Below, in pieces: positions 1-10,517 of a stretch of 64,000 nt of DNA (the stretch's first letter is position 1; each line of letters starts with the position of its first letter). Position numbers and translations under genes: made by a program. The stretch is from contig JAPYXD010000755.1 in NCBI GenBank assembly GCA_030998225.1, forward strand, positions 3,521,501 to 3,585,500, written 5' to 3'. This DNA is from Diplolepis rosae (taxonomy: Eukaryota > Arthropoda > Insecta > Hymenoptera > Diplolepididae). The notes beneath the pieces were generated by a model, which did not search any database, was not told the DNA's origin, and worked only from the letters and a program-made list of their open reading frames with translations.

Positions 1-1132
1 GTACAACTTCAATTCCCTTTCGCGAAAGAAAGTTTAATTCCTCCACAAGAACGCTGAAAATGGCATCGTTACCATCTGGAGATGGTTTTCTGTCATTTTA
101 ATTAAATAAAGCAGCCGCGAAGATATTTTCTACTCTTGCATGATACTCAGGAGGCAGGCATGGTATTGAGAAATAGACGCCACCTATCTTACTTACCCCT
201 GCGTGGGATCCAAGAGGATTATTTATTTCGAAGTCATCGTAATATAAGAAAATTGGAAGTACAAACTTTTTTCCAAATTCTTTCAATTTTTCTTGCCATA
301 TTTCAGCCTGAACAAAATTAGAAATATTTCCACTTTTTTTCTCTGCTTCGAGGTATTTCAAGTAAGAAAGAGTTCTATCCAGAACTCCTGGTAGAGAGAA
401 AAATGCTTTCAGGACATACCTAAGTGGACAAAATTTTCCTGTGACAGTAACTCTATCCTGGATGATTCTGCCTTCGTGTAAAATATTATCAAGTCTATCT
501 CCAACAACATAATCTCTGGGTGTAATGAAACATTTTGTTTTCTCAATAATTTGTAGCCTGCGATGCTCAGTAGAGAAGGAATTTCGAAAAGGTTTTATTA
601 CTGCATCGCTAACTTTGTTGAAACGATTTTCAAATTCTTCTGTTTCTTTTCCCACTTTAAGGAATGGTTTAATCAATACTAAAATATTCTCCACTAATTC
701 AGCTACGTCTTCCACTGTCTCTTGGACATGATTTCGAGGTAATCTTGCATTAGCGTATAATTTGCAGATGAAAGTCGTAGCCAAAGATTGCATATGGTTT
801 TCAATGTCTGCAATAGTTAATATTGATGGAGCATCTAACTCGATTTCAGAATAATTTTGAGCAAGCTCTGGATCAATTTTTTGTACACTAGATGAATGTG
901 CATTGCTTACGTCCAAGCTTCCAAGGCTCTTACCTAATTTGGAACTGATGACTGGACTATTATGCACATTTATGAGGTGCCTACGGAATTCTTTCCACCC
1001 ACCGAAAGTCCTGAAGAACTTGATCTCTTTGCATTTGAAAGCACCATTGAAATTTTTTTGATAAATTTTTAAATGTAATTTTAAAGCTTGAATACAAGAT
1101 GTTTTATCTCCACAAAGTGTACAAAAAGGCAT
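1..1132 (-). pseudogene. C2H2-like zinc-finger ORF, premature stop, runs off window start
   Basis: The frame opens at an ATG at 1132, 38 bases after the stop of the upstream SAM-domain gene on the same strand. Reading could start further upstream, but that stretch overlaps the SAM gene's last codons, so 1132 is preferred. The N-terminus has two degenerate C2H2-like fingers (CTLCGDK; then FKCKEIKF...HLINVH); in each, one expected ligand is missing. The rest lacks a domain I can name, but the block ending GGVYFSIPCLPPEY resembles a large family of uncharacterised metazoan proteins that I know mainly as multicopy, transposon-like genes. A TAA at 98-100 ends the frame after ALFN. The same frame then continues with coding-like sequence (NDAIFSVLVEEL) to base 1, so the stop looks like a nonsense mutation. 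Function unknown. Confidence 0.6.
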
Positions 1133-1170
1133 TTTAAGATTAAAATTAATAAAAATGTAAGAACTGTCTT

Positions 1171-3852
1171 TCAATTGAATTTCGCCAATAAACTTTCTAC
1201 AACACTGCAGGCTATATCCCATTCAGTAGTCAGATCATATATTACTCGCTGAAACAATGTCCAGATAGAAGCACTCTGTTGCTGATAGACTGCATGGAGA
1301 GCATGGATAGCTTTAAAAGTCTGGTCAATGGCATGAAGAGGTGAAGCTACTCGGAACTGAACACCATCAAGATATATATTTATGAATCTGTGATGTTTTC
1401 AATGCCTGATCCTACAACAACTGCAAAGGGTGAGACATGCAGCTGATTAGCCCGAGCTCGCTCAATTATCCTTTCGATTTCCACGTGACAAGAGTCTATA
1501 ACCTGCAATAAATTAATTCATGTAGGTGTTGATTTACTAAATAAGCCCTGTAGTTTCTTGTTCTGCATTGACCTTATGAGTAAAAGAGAATTAAACAATA
1601 CAATATCGTTATACCAGTTTGATAAGGCTTTTCTGATAAGCTGATGACCTTTTCCTTAAATCCAGACCATTTGTTGAAAAGCTTATTTTCGCACTGAGGG
1701 TATCTCTCCAAGAAGTCTCCCTCCAACTTTAAAAACAATAGTAAACAAAATTAATATGGAAGGCATAATTATAATTGCATACAATTCAATTATCATGGCA
1801 CCTTAGAAGAAATAAAAAACCGACAGCTGTTTTTACCAAACCGTATCCAGTTGGTTGCCTCAAGAAAGGGTACTTAGTGAAATAACTATTTACAAGACAT
1901 TGCCCTAAACTTTTGATTAAAGTATTACACTGAATTTGATCATTCAGCAACAGATTGGAGCGATACTCAACCGTTTCCTTCCATTTACTTTGCAAATTGT
2001 CAGTAATTTCCAATTGACCTTCCAGCCAACGAAGAATACCTGACATAGAGTTATCATCATCAATATCTAGGAAGAAAAAAAAAGAGAATAAAGACACAAT
2101 GCATTAGTTTGGATTATGAATAAAATATTAGCTCTGACTTTAAAACTATACAATTTACTCTTACTTATTGCAAATAATGAATCCTCTTTAGAAATCCTCT
2201 TTCGAGCACGAGTTTCCTCTTTAAGTAAAAGTTTGCACATATTATGATACTTCCACCATAACTTCCCTTGTGCGCTGTGTTTCTTTACAACTCTTCCATT
2301 TACTGTTGTGGATGAATAGGGAATGAAATAAATACCCTGAAAATATAATTGGATAGGAATAAGTGAAAAAATGGAGCTGCACCAGAGTTAAACACATGTA
2401 GATCCAATCCTTACCCTTATCTCATTTGGAAAAACCTCTTCAATTAGAGCTGTAAGTTCTTGAAATCTCGCAGTGTCAATCCTTCACAGATAGATAAAAT
2501 ACAAAATCAAATTTTCGATGCTTGCAAAAAAATAGTACCTTATGCGAAAAACAAAGAAACAATTTCCTCGGTATTTTAAGTTTTTAGTTCGTTTTCGAGA
2601 ATAGTGTTTACGAGCAAATTCTGATGTGCAACATCCAAGCCCTGCTCTTCAGGTGATTTCGGCTTTTTTTGTGTTCCATAATAATTTACATAGACCCTCT
2701 CACCTTTAGGACATTTAAGGTACTCCTGAATGACGTTCTACAAATTAAAAAGAAATTCTGAATATTAAGAACATAGAAAGGAAATAAAAATGCGAATGTG
2801 ATAAAATCTTAGGTTGTGAAATAATCCTAGTTCAAAGCTAATAGAAGGAAAAAAAAGATGTCCTTTGTCAAGGCGAATTGATTGAATTTAAAAAAAATTA
2901 AATCATTCTATTGAAGAATGTGAAATTTTTGGTAATTTGAAATATTAAAAAATTTGTTTTTCAACTTTAACTTCGTACAGCTGATTCAATTATTGTTTTT
3001 TTCGTGAAAAGCCCTTACAGTCGTAGGCTTATCTCTTGTCCTCTTGGCACTTTTCAATTCCAGTAACTCATCAATAGATGCCCTTTTGCTACACCCCTTA
3101 AAAGTTGAAGCTTCTGATTTTTGTTCGACGTCTAAAGGCTCTGAACACACGTCCATGAATTTCAGACTCTCTAGATCCTGATCAAAATCAATTCTATCTA
3201 CTAGTACCTAAAACAATTAGCAAACATTTCTTTTCATAAAAATGCAGATAACAGATATTGAAACTAATATTACAAGTGAAATAATTTTTTATTTTATACA
3301 TATAAGTTCATTTTTTTTAAAATTAGGTTGAAATTCCTTTTATCAAATAACCTCTTTATTGTTTTTAAAATCGTCCAATTTTTTTAAAAACTTCAGCCTA
3401 TCCCCTATTGGAGGAATCAAGAACGCCAAGGAGTTGAAGTCCAGTAATTCGACAGCCGGAATATCGATGTAATTTTCTGTAATTAACGTGAAAAAGAGAT
3501 ATTTTGAAAGAGGCATTTAACGCGATAAAAGTGTCAATTCTAGGATAAATTCAAGTTCCAAGCGACATACATATTTGACCCCAAAACATTTTTTTAAAAA
3601 CGTTACATAAGTTACACTCAAAGGGAATATTTTTCGGATCTTGGCTTCGTTTTTTTTTTATAAAGAAAAGATTGAGTATTTCTTGTATAAATAAATAAAG
3701 AATCTAAATTTTTAGGTTATAACACCGTTCCATTAGCCTGAACTTAGCTCAAACTTACAAAAAACAATCACTATAAAAGAAACTTAGATTAACTTACCTT
3801 CAAATGCCAACAGGTATGAGGAAAATCCCCACTCCTTTAAAATATCTTCCAT
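1171..3852 (-). pseudogene. SAM-domain gene (SAMD3-like), at least 8 exons, broken
   Basis: I traced exons by matching reading phase and GT/AG borders: 3798-3852, 3352-3476, 3019-3207, 2539-2737, 2415-2481, 2165-2336, 1837-2066 and 1615-1726. A last block at about 1171-1500 carries the C-terminus. The first two exons join in frame into a sterile-alpha-motif-like domain: MEDILKEWGF, then LLDFNSLAFLIPPIGDRLKF. Later blocks (LKYRGNCFFVFR; KLWWKYHNMCKLL; FINIYLDGVQFRV) resemble proteins annotated in animal genomes as SAMD3-like. Breaks: a one-base loss in an A-run near 2590, a frame change near 1613, and a frame change with stop near 1390. The following zinc-finger ORF starts 38 bases downstream, so the two may form one unit. 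Domain call is by eye; the splice structure below 1615 is uncertain. Confidence 0.6.
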
Positions 3853-3927
3853 ACTATTAGTCTGGTCCCACAATGTGTTGTAGGGAATGATGACGCGCTC
3901 GTAAGGGGAATCCTCGTACAGTTGATT

Positions 3928-3970
3928 CTACTAAACAAGTGGTCAGCGTTCGTACTATTCTGTTTAGTAG
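3928..3970. repeat. 10-bp inverted repeat upstream of SAM gene
   Basis: CTACTAAACA at 3928-3937 is perfectly inverted as TGTTTAGTAG at 3961-3970, with a 23-base loop. Related TTTAGTA and TACTAAA words recur at about 3982 and 4035. It lies about 75 bases upstream of the SAM gene ATG on the minus strand, so it could be a promoter element or a remnant transposon end. I cannot tell which. Confidence 0.35.
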
Positions 3971-4132
3971 AGTGGACAGAACGTTGTTTAGTATTTCTGA
4001 ACCAACGGGTGGTTGTTATTACCATAAATTAGCTTACTAAACGGGAATAGTAGCATGTACTCTAACAGTTCTCTCCGTGTACTGATAATTCTGGAGGAAA
4101 CGAACAAATACCGATAAACGATGAGAACTTAA

Positions 4133-6733
4133 TTGAGGATATTAAAAAATAATGAATTTAATAATGATATAAATTATGAAGATTTTGAAAAACGCAAAGC
4201 TTGTGAAGATTTTAAAGATATTGGACAATTAAACGAAGAAACTTTATTTAAAAATGTTGGTAATAAAAAACGTTATTATGAGGATATTGATGAAGAAAAA
4301 ATTGATAGAAATGATACTGAAGAATTATTAAATGAAGAATATTTACTGATAAATGATGAAGACAATGATGAAGACAATGATGAAAAATGTTGTATTAAAT
4401 TGAATATTAAGGATATAAAAAGAGGAACAGTTTATGAAAATAATGAAAAAACTATTGAACAATTGGACGAAGAAGATATATTTAACATAATTAATAAAAG
4501 GTTGATTAATGTAATAATGAATAAAATGAAAAATGAGGAAAATGGAACAACTTTTTACAAATTGATCGATGAAGGAAATATTTCGGAAACATTTGTTTCG
4601 CAATTTTTTAAATGTGTCATGGATTCAATTTCAATTTTATTAGAAAATAAAAATAAATGCTATGCTATGCAAACAAGGAGTCAGTTAAAAAATTCAAGAA
4701 ATATAAGTATGGATAAAAATGAAGATTATATGAAAAATAAATTATTAAAAAATGTTGAAGTAACAAATAAAGTGAAAAAGAAACGTGGAAGGCCACGAAA
4801 AATTATTCAAGAAGTAAAATTACAGGAAAAAATTAAAAGGAGAGGAAGACCCAGAAAATGTATAAATAAATCACCTGAGATTAATAAAAAACGTAAATTT
4901 GCGGAATCAGAAGACGAATCCGATTCTGATCGAGATTATGATATTAAGCAAAAACCAAAAGCAAATAAGAAGAAAAAACATTTTAAGGAAGATGAAGAAT
5001 TAAATGAAGAAAGTAATTTTGAAACAAATTCTGATTTGTCAAGTGAAGACGAAAAAGAACAAATCCAGGAAAATTTTCAAAATGTAGAACATGAAAACGA
5101 AAACGAACAACCGGATATACTAGAAATAGAAAATTCTGAAAACTCTGATGATTGCGATTTTACAGAAGAAATGCCACCCCCAGAGCAACCCCCTGATCAA
5201 CCTTCAACATCCGGATTGCCTAGGACACAGAAAAATATAATTGAATGCCGTGACCAATTAACGATGAGAAAGGATAATTATGCGTATTTTGTTAGCAATA
5301 AAGGAGAACCTTGCGATATAGGCTCTGGACTTTTGGAAAAATGTGGAAAATTACATAATTTTAAAAATTTACAAAAAGGAATAGTCCAAAAATTACGTAA
5401 GGGAAATCAATACCATTTTATACTTCCAATCGGAGACGAATTTAAAGCAAGTCTAGGAGAAATGACTAAAAATATCAAATTAGCGATTTATTCTCTTCAT
5501 TCCATGGTAAAAGAATTAAATATTAAATCAATTAGTATTGCGAAATCACCACGCATTAACAATGTTTTGTGGGAAGACATTTTGGCTACATTAAAAATAG
5601 CATTTTTGGATTCAACAATTAAAATAATAATTTGTATTGGTATCACACAATACCCTACAAAAGAGCAAAGACATCAATTAATCGAAGAAGCTCACTCATC
5701 TGCTATAGGAGGTGATAAAGGAGTAACGAAAACTTATAATAGAATCAGACAAAGATATTATTGGGAAAATATGAAATTGGACAAAGAAAAATATATACAA
5801 CTCTGTTTACAATGTCAACTTAAAAAACTTGTTCGGGTTAAAACAAAAAACCCTATGATAATTACCGATACTTCAGGAACAGCATTTGAGAAAATTTCAA
5901 TGGATATTGTTGGAAAGTTACCAATAACTTCAGCACAAAATCAGTATATACTTACAATTCAGGATAATTTTACTAAATACTCTTTAGCAATCCCACTCCC
6001 TAATCATCAAGCTGGAACAATAGCAGATGCTTTTGTTAAGAAATTTATTTGCATATATGGCTCACCAAAAGCAGTTTTAATAGATCAAGGAGCAGATTTT
6101 CTAAGCAATTTAATGAGAAAAATGGCACAGCGATTTCGTATACGTCAGTTTAAAACTACTGCTTATCATCCTCAATCAAATGGATAATTGGAAAGATCCC
6201 ACTACGTTCTTAAAGAATATCTTAAACAATTTATTGAAAATAATGCAGAATGGGATGACTGGATTAAATTAGCAATGTTTTCATATAACACGAGTGTTCA
6301 CGAAGGAACGAAATGCACACCTTACGAATTAGTCTTTGGAAAATTAGCACGTTTACCATCTAGCGATCCTTTACCAGAACATGACAAAATCGAAAATTAT
6401 GATATGTACATGACAAAATTAATTACAAAATTACATGAAATGCGTGGAATAGCAAGACAAAATTTAATAGCAGCTAAAGAAAAATCGAAAGAATATTATG
6501 ACAGAAAAATTAATCCACAAAATTTAAAAATCGGACATTGTGTATTTTTACTGGAAGGTGGAGAACTAAAGAAGTTCGAAAATCAATACTCAGGACCATA
6601 CGATGTACTTGAAATATTAGGCAAAGGAAACATAAAAATTGCAGTAAAAAATAAGCCTAAAATCGTTAATATTAATAGACTCAGACTTTCATACATAACC
6701 CCAAAAACAACCAATCAGATTAAAAAGAATTAA
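4133..6733 (+). pseudogene. Gypsy-M Pol C-terminal part: acidic/AT-hook linker, macro-like domain, integrase
   Basis: One frame broken by a single TAA at 6185-6187. Numbering codons from 4133: residues 1-360 are highly acidic and Asn/Lys-rich, with two AT-hook cores (RGRPRK near 4784 and 4842) and a Pro-rich end (MPPPEQPPDQP). Residues about 369-503 (5237-5641) resemble a divergent macro domain: IIECRDQLTMRKDNYAYFV, a DIGSG turn, NIKSISIAKS, then KIIIC. The integrase follows. Its zinc-binding segment has AHSSAIGGDKG, with Asp where the second His is usual, and CLQCQ. The core has MDIVG and LIDQGADF, then HPQSNG, stop, LERSH. So the stop falls just before the catalytic Glu. A GPY/F-type tail (NQYSGPYDVLEI) ends the frame. 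Without the stop this would be near full length for the C-terminal half of a Gypsy Pol. Confidence 0.8.
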
Positions 6734-6761
6734 AATTAAATAAAAATGATTGCAGATAGCA

Positions 6762-7154
6762 ATGGAACCAAAACATCGACAACGCATTGATTTATTATCT
6801 AAATTAATCGTTCGCCAAGTTGATATCAAAGCATTATGGCCACACTTATTTATGAATGGAATATTTAACTACGAAGATTGCAACCTACCATATTGGTCTC
6901 AAGATACAACAAATCCAAAAATGATGACTTAATCTTTTCATAAGTTTCTAACTTACAGGGATTTTAACGTTGATATAAAAATCATTTTCACATCATATTG
7001 TAGAGTAAGAAATCAAAAAGTAATAGCTACAGGAAATATAGCAATAATAACTGAGAATGAAGCAGCACTTAAACAAATAAAATTAGTACAAGAACTTTAC
7101 GACCTTTTCGAAGACAAATGTGAAGATTCAATAGCAAAAAAAACTAAACTCTAA
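6762..7154 (+). pseudogene. Small third ORF of Gypsy-M, CARD-like N-terminus
   Basis: The frame starts at ATG 6762, 29 bases after the Pol stop; TTGCAG immediately upstream could be a splice acceptor. One in-frame TAA (6930-6932) interrupts it, then the same frame continues to 7154. The first half (EPKHRQRIDLLSKLIVRQ, DIKALWPHLFMNGIF) has the pattern of a death-fold CARD domain as in insect initiator caspases: a leading EPKHR helix, then alternating helices. The second half (KFLTYRDFNVDIKII) fits less well. The position is where Gypsy relatives carry env or accessory ORFs. No signal peptide or membrane segment is seen, so it is not an envelope. The CARD call is a hypothesis. The other Gypsy-M copies are truncated before this point. 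Confidence 0.4.
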
Positions 7155-8773
7155 AATAAAGGTAGTCAAACAGATATTCGTTGAAAATTAGTACCTTTAT
7201 GTAGAAAATGCAGAAATTTGAACTATATCTCAAACAATTGTTCAAAGGAAACAACAAAAACTAAAAAGAAAACAATTTTCAGAAAATTTTTAAACCTCTT
7301 TGAATAATTAAAATATCACCCATGGATTTATATTAACAAATTAATTTTCATTCAGGTTCCCAGGAAAAAAACCGATAGAACGCGCGTCTCTTTCAATTGT
7401 GTATCTGTCATTTGCATATTCAGGAAATAAAAATTCAATCGGATGGTGACACTTGGAATCTGCCATTTGTGCGCAATGTTTTAAATCTGCCATTCGACAT
7501 TGGTTAAATCTTTAAGTGAATAGGGTTGAATAAGACTGATTAACCTCAAATAATTTCTAATGGCAATGTACGATTCATTGATGTTCGCATGAATCGGTTG
7601 AAATTCCAAATGAAATGGAAGTCTTAAAAGCTCACTCTGAATAAGAGAAATAGAATAAAAACAGAATACGAATTGTATTGTAAGCGATTGTTCACTTTAA
7701 ATACATTATTTTCTATCGGAAATATTAGTTTTCAATCTATTAATGCTGAAATTCCAGTGACAGATACGCAATTCAGAACACATCAAAGCCCATTCAAATT
7801 TAACGCAAGTGAATGGTTTTTTGTTTCCTGGGTTACATACTAATACAATCTATTTTTCTTGTTTTAGGACATAGCCATCCGAGAAGCATTATATATGAAA
7901 GAAACTTTATTCTTTTCGTAATTAAAGTCCGTAATTAAATGTCTAAAATTTCGCTCAATGAGTCAGTTTTCATAATTATCATATAAAAACTATTTAGATC
8001 ATTTTACCAGTCTTTATCTTGAAGCCTTGCACAATTAAAATCTTTGGAGAAGGTAGTCATTTAATGTTTTAATTCTTCTTCTCCTCTTTTTATGATATAG
8101 TTATTCTTCACGTTTTTGATAAATTTATGAATGCTTTGCATATACATAATTAGCTTGCATTATGATATTTTCTCGTGTACTATGACAATTATCGATACCG
8201 AAAATTTTCCTAAAATTTTCTTAAGATAATATATTCCCTTCTGCTATGGAAGCGAACATGTTCTATATACATAGAAAAATACTTTTTAAATCTTCATTGA
8301 ATTTAAAGTTTTTCGTTAAAGTAAATGTTATCCATGATATTCTAAAGCAGAAGGTTCTCTAAAATAAAATACAAGTATCAGTTTCGTAATCTGAACATAA
8401 AGAACAAGAAATGTTATTAACCACTTTAGACGAAGTTAAAATGATATACAAAGTAAACTTGACATACGATTTTGAAGGTTAAAATATTAAGATTATTCAA
8501 TGTGTAAAATTTTTAGTAATATACCAATATTTATGGCTATATGTACTATTGAAAGATAAAAAAAAAGAGTTTAAGCACAATTCAGCATAAAAGTTACTAG
8601 CAATTTTTTTAAATTCTCAGAATTCCTATTAAACCTCTTGACATTTTTTGCAAGGTCAAAAGTTTAGAAATGAATTATGCATAATAAATGTTTAATGTGA
8701 CCAATCTAACAAAATCACATGATAAAGTGATCTAAAACATAGGAGCTTCGATGAGAAATACATAAATCCTACA
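7155..8773. other. AT-rich DNA without recognisable genes
   Basis: Stop-rich in all frames. Possible 3' untranslated or LTR material of Gypsy copy A could lie at its start, but I found no match to the LTRs at 31-35 kb. Confidence 0.5.
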
Positions 8774-8774
8774 C

Positions 8775-8805
<31 letters not shown>
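8774..8805. repeat. (ATT)n microsatellite
   Basis: About ten ATT/TTA triplets directly abut the start of the GC-rich LINE leader at 8806. A simple repeat at this border may mark a target or the tail of a preceding LINE copy. Confidence 0.9.
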
Positions 8806-8806
<1 letters not shown>

Positions 8807-10500
8807 CCGGTCCTGCATTGGTTTCTTCGGAAATCGATCAGGGGGCCCTAGAACAGGCCACCGGGCGCGTCCTCAGGTTGCGGATAGAGAGGCCCTGTAC
8901 CGAGGGTTACTGATGAATACGGATACAAAACTAAATAAGCAGTCGCGGAAAATTTTCCAGGGATGGTCCCGAAGGAATAACCCCCAGGCCAAGGTGTTAA
9001 CTACCGTGCCGAGGGCTGCATGACACCAGGGAGTGGTGTCTAACACGGTGTCTCTAGGAAATCAGGCCACCTCCTAGAGTATTGAGGCCTTACCCCTGCA
9101 TGCGGGGCTCTGCGGAGGAGGACCGAATACTTCCCTAGCTAATCGTGGGAACAATCATGGAGCATTACAATATAAATAAAACGATGTGTGACGAGTTGTT
9201 TGGAGGCTAGTTGGACGTGACGGAGGAGACGGTGGATCCGTTCGAGACCGAGAAGTCCCAGGTACGACAATATCGGGACTGTCTTCACGACCGGAATGAG
9301 AAGCATCTGGATATCCTCAAGAAGGTGGAATCGGCCCTGGAGAAGATGGAGAGCTTCTCCAGGACCAAGAAGAATGTGCACCTCCCTATCAGGGATGGTA
9401 TCCAGGAGGCGAAGAAGGAGCTCGGGACGTTGCGGTACGACATCGAGGATACCGTATGCTACCTCGACTCCTTCAAGTACCTAATGAGAGGTCTTATAGT
9501 ACAAAAAATGAAGGTGGTAAGACCACCGAAAGGCAAGGAAGTTGCGAGCGAGCGTAGCCAAACCCTCCCACAGCCAGCTGCGAGGTCCACACCAGACACG
9601 CGCAACAGGTTAGAGAGCCGACAGCGAGTCCGGAGGTCTCTGAGGCGAAAAAACCAGCGGAGAAGAGACCCAAGTCCTCCAATAAAGAAGGGGATTGGGT
9701 CGAGGTCCCCAAGAAGAAGGACCTCCGGAAAAGGAAAGGGAAGAAGCCTTCCAAAACGCCGGAGAAACCTCGCCGTGCGCGCCCAGAAGCGGTGCTGATC
9801 AAACCAGCTGAGGGGATGAGCTACGCCTCAATCCTGCGCGAGCTCAAGAAGCGCGTTGACCCTGACGAACTGGGCGCCACAGTCCAAGGAATCAGGAAGA
9901 CGCGCTCCAAGGACTTGCTGGTGGAACTGAAATGTTCCACGAAAAGTAGAGAGAAGATCGACACTGCGTTTAAAGAGGTGGTCGGAGCCAAGGGGACGGT
10001 CCGTCATCTCATCCCCAGGATCGAGGTTGAGATCGCCGACCTGGAACCTACCACTGGAGTGGAAGACGTCGACGATGTCGTCAGAAGCTTCTTCGATCAC
10101 GAACCGGAGCTGGAGTTAAGGGTGTCTCTAAGCAAGCCACCCTATAGAGGAAACCGAAAGGCCTATGTGCTTTTAGAGGAGGCAAGGGCGCTGAAGCTAC
10201 TCAAGGGGGCCCACATCAAGATCGGGTGGGTCTCCTGCAGAGTCCGCAGGAAGACGGAGGCGAGAAGGTTTTACCGCTGCCTTGGCTTTGGCCACATGGC
10301 GGCTGACTGCAGGGGGCCAGACCGCAGCAAGAGCTGCTGGAGGTGCGGCGAAGAGGGTCATGTTGCGGTTTCCTGCACTGCGAAGCCGCGATGCTACCTC
10401 TGTGCCGGAAAAAAGGATAAGCCCCGGAATGACCACATCCCGGGGACTATAGGTTGCGAGGCCTTTAGGGAGGCAGCTCGAAAGTGTACATTTTTTCCTT
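8806..10500 (+). mobile_element. R1-type LINE, 5' leader plus ORF1, 3' part missing
   Basis: The switch from AT-rich DNA to a GC-rich leader at 8806 is sharp. About 350 bases of leader precede ORF1. The sequence reverts to AT-rich DNA near 10490-10500, within ORF1 shortly after its third zinc knuckle, so ORF2 (endonuclease/RT) is absent. Most LINE copies lose the 5' end; this one keeps it and lost the 3' end, so a later deletion or rearrangement is likely. Confidence 0.75.
9157..10490 (+). pseudogene. R1-type LINE ORF1 (Gag-like, three CCHC knuckles), broken
   Basis: Probable start ATG 9157 (MEHYNINKTM), with an in-frame TAG at 9208-9210. After it come a coiled-coil-like segment, an Arg/Lys-rich segment and, after a frame change near 9600-9630, GDWVEVPKKK and the conserved block KPAEGMSYASILREL. 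The C-terminus has zinc knuckles typical of R1/TRAS ORF1: FYRCLGFGHMAADC, CWRCGEEGHVAVSC and CYLCAGK. Family role: nucleic-acid chaperone in the RNP. Breaks seen are one nonsense codon, one frameshift and loss of the C-terminal end. Confidence 0.75.
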
Positions 10501-10517
10501 TCATTAGTCGGACTTAG

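Larger units (their letters stand above)
4060..7154 (+). mobile_element. Ty3/Gypsy retrotransposon copy A (Gypsy-M family), 5'-truncated
   Basis: This copy lacks gag, protease, RT and RNase H. It begins just after where RNase H should end; a short coding-like tail (TDNSGGNEQIP) precedes the large frame. It keeps the linker, macro-like domain, integrase and a third small ORF. No LTR was found on either side. Three other fragments of the same family lie at 19978-24570 (minus), 33386-34592 and 36943-46269. Together they define the family's domain order. Confidence 0.75.

Noticed and set aside
1133..1222. Upstream extension of the zinc-finger ORF to ATG 1222
   Set aside because: It overlaps the last codons of the SAM gene in another frame; the ATG at 1132 fits the family start better.
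3837..4025. Minus-strand 62-codon frame
   Set aside because: Overlaps the SAM gene's first exon in a different frame and shows no coding signal.
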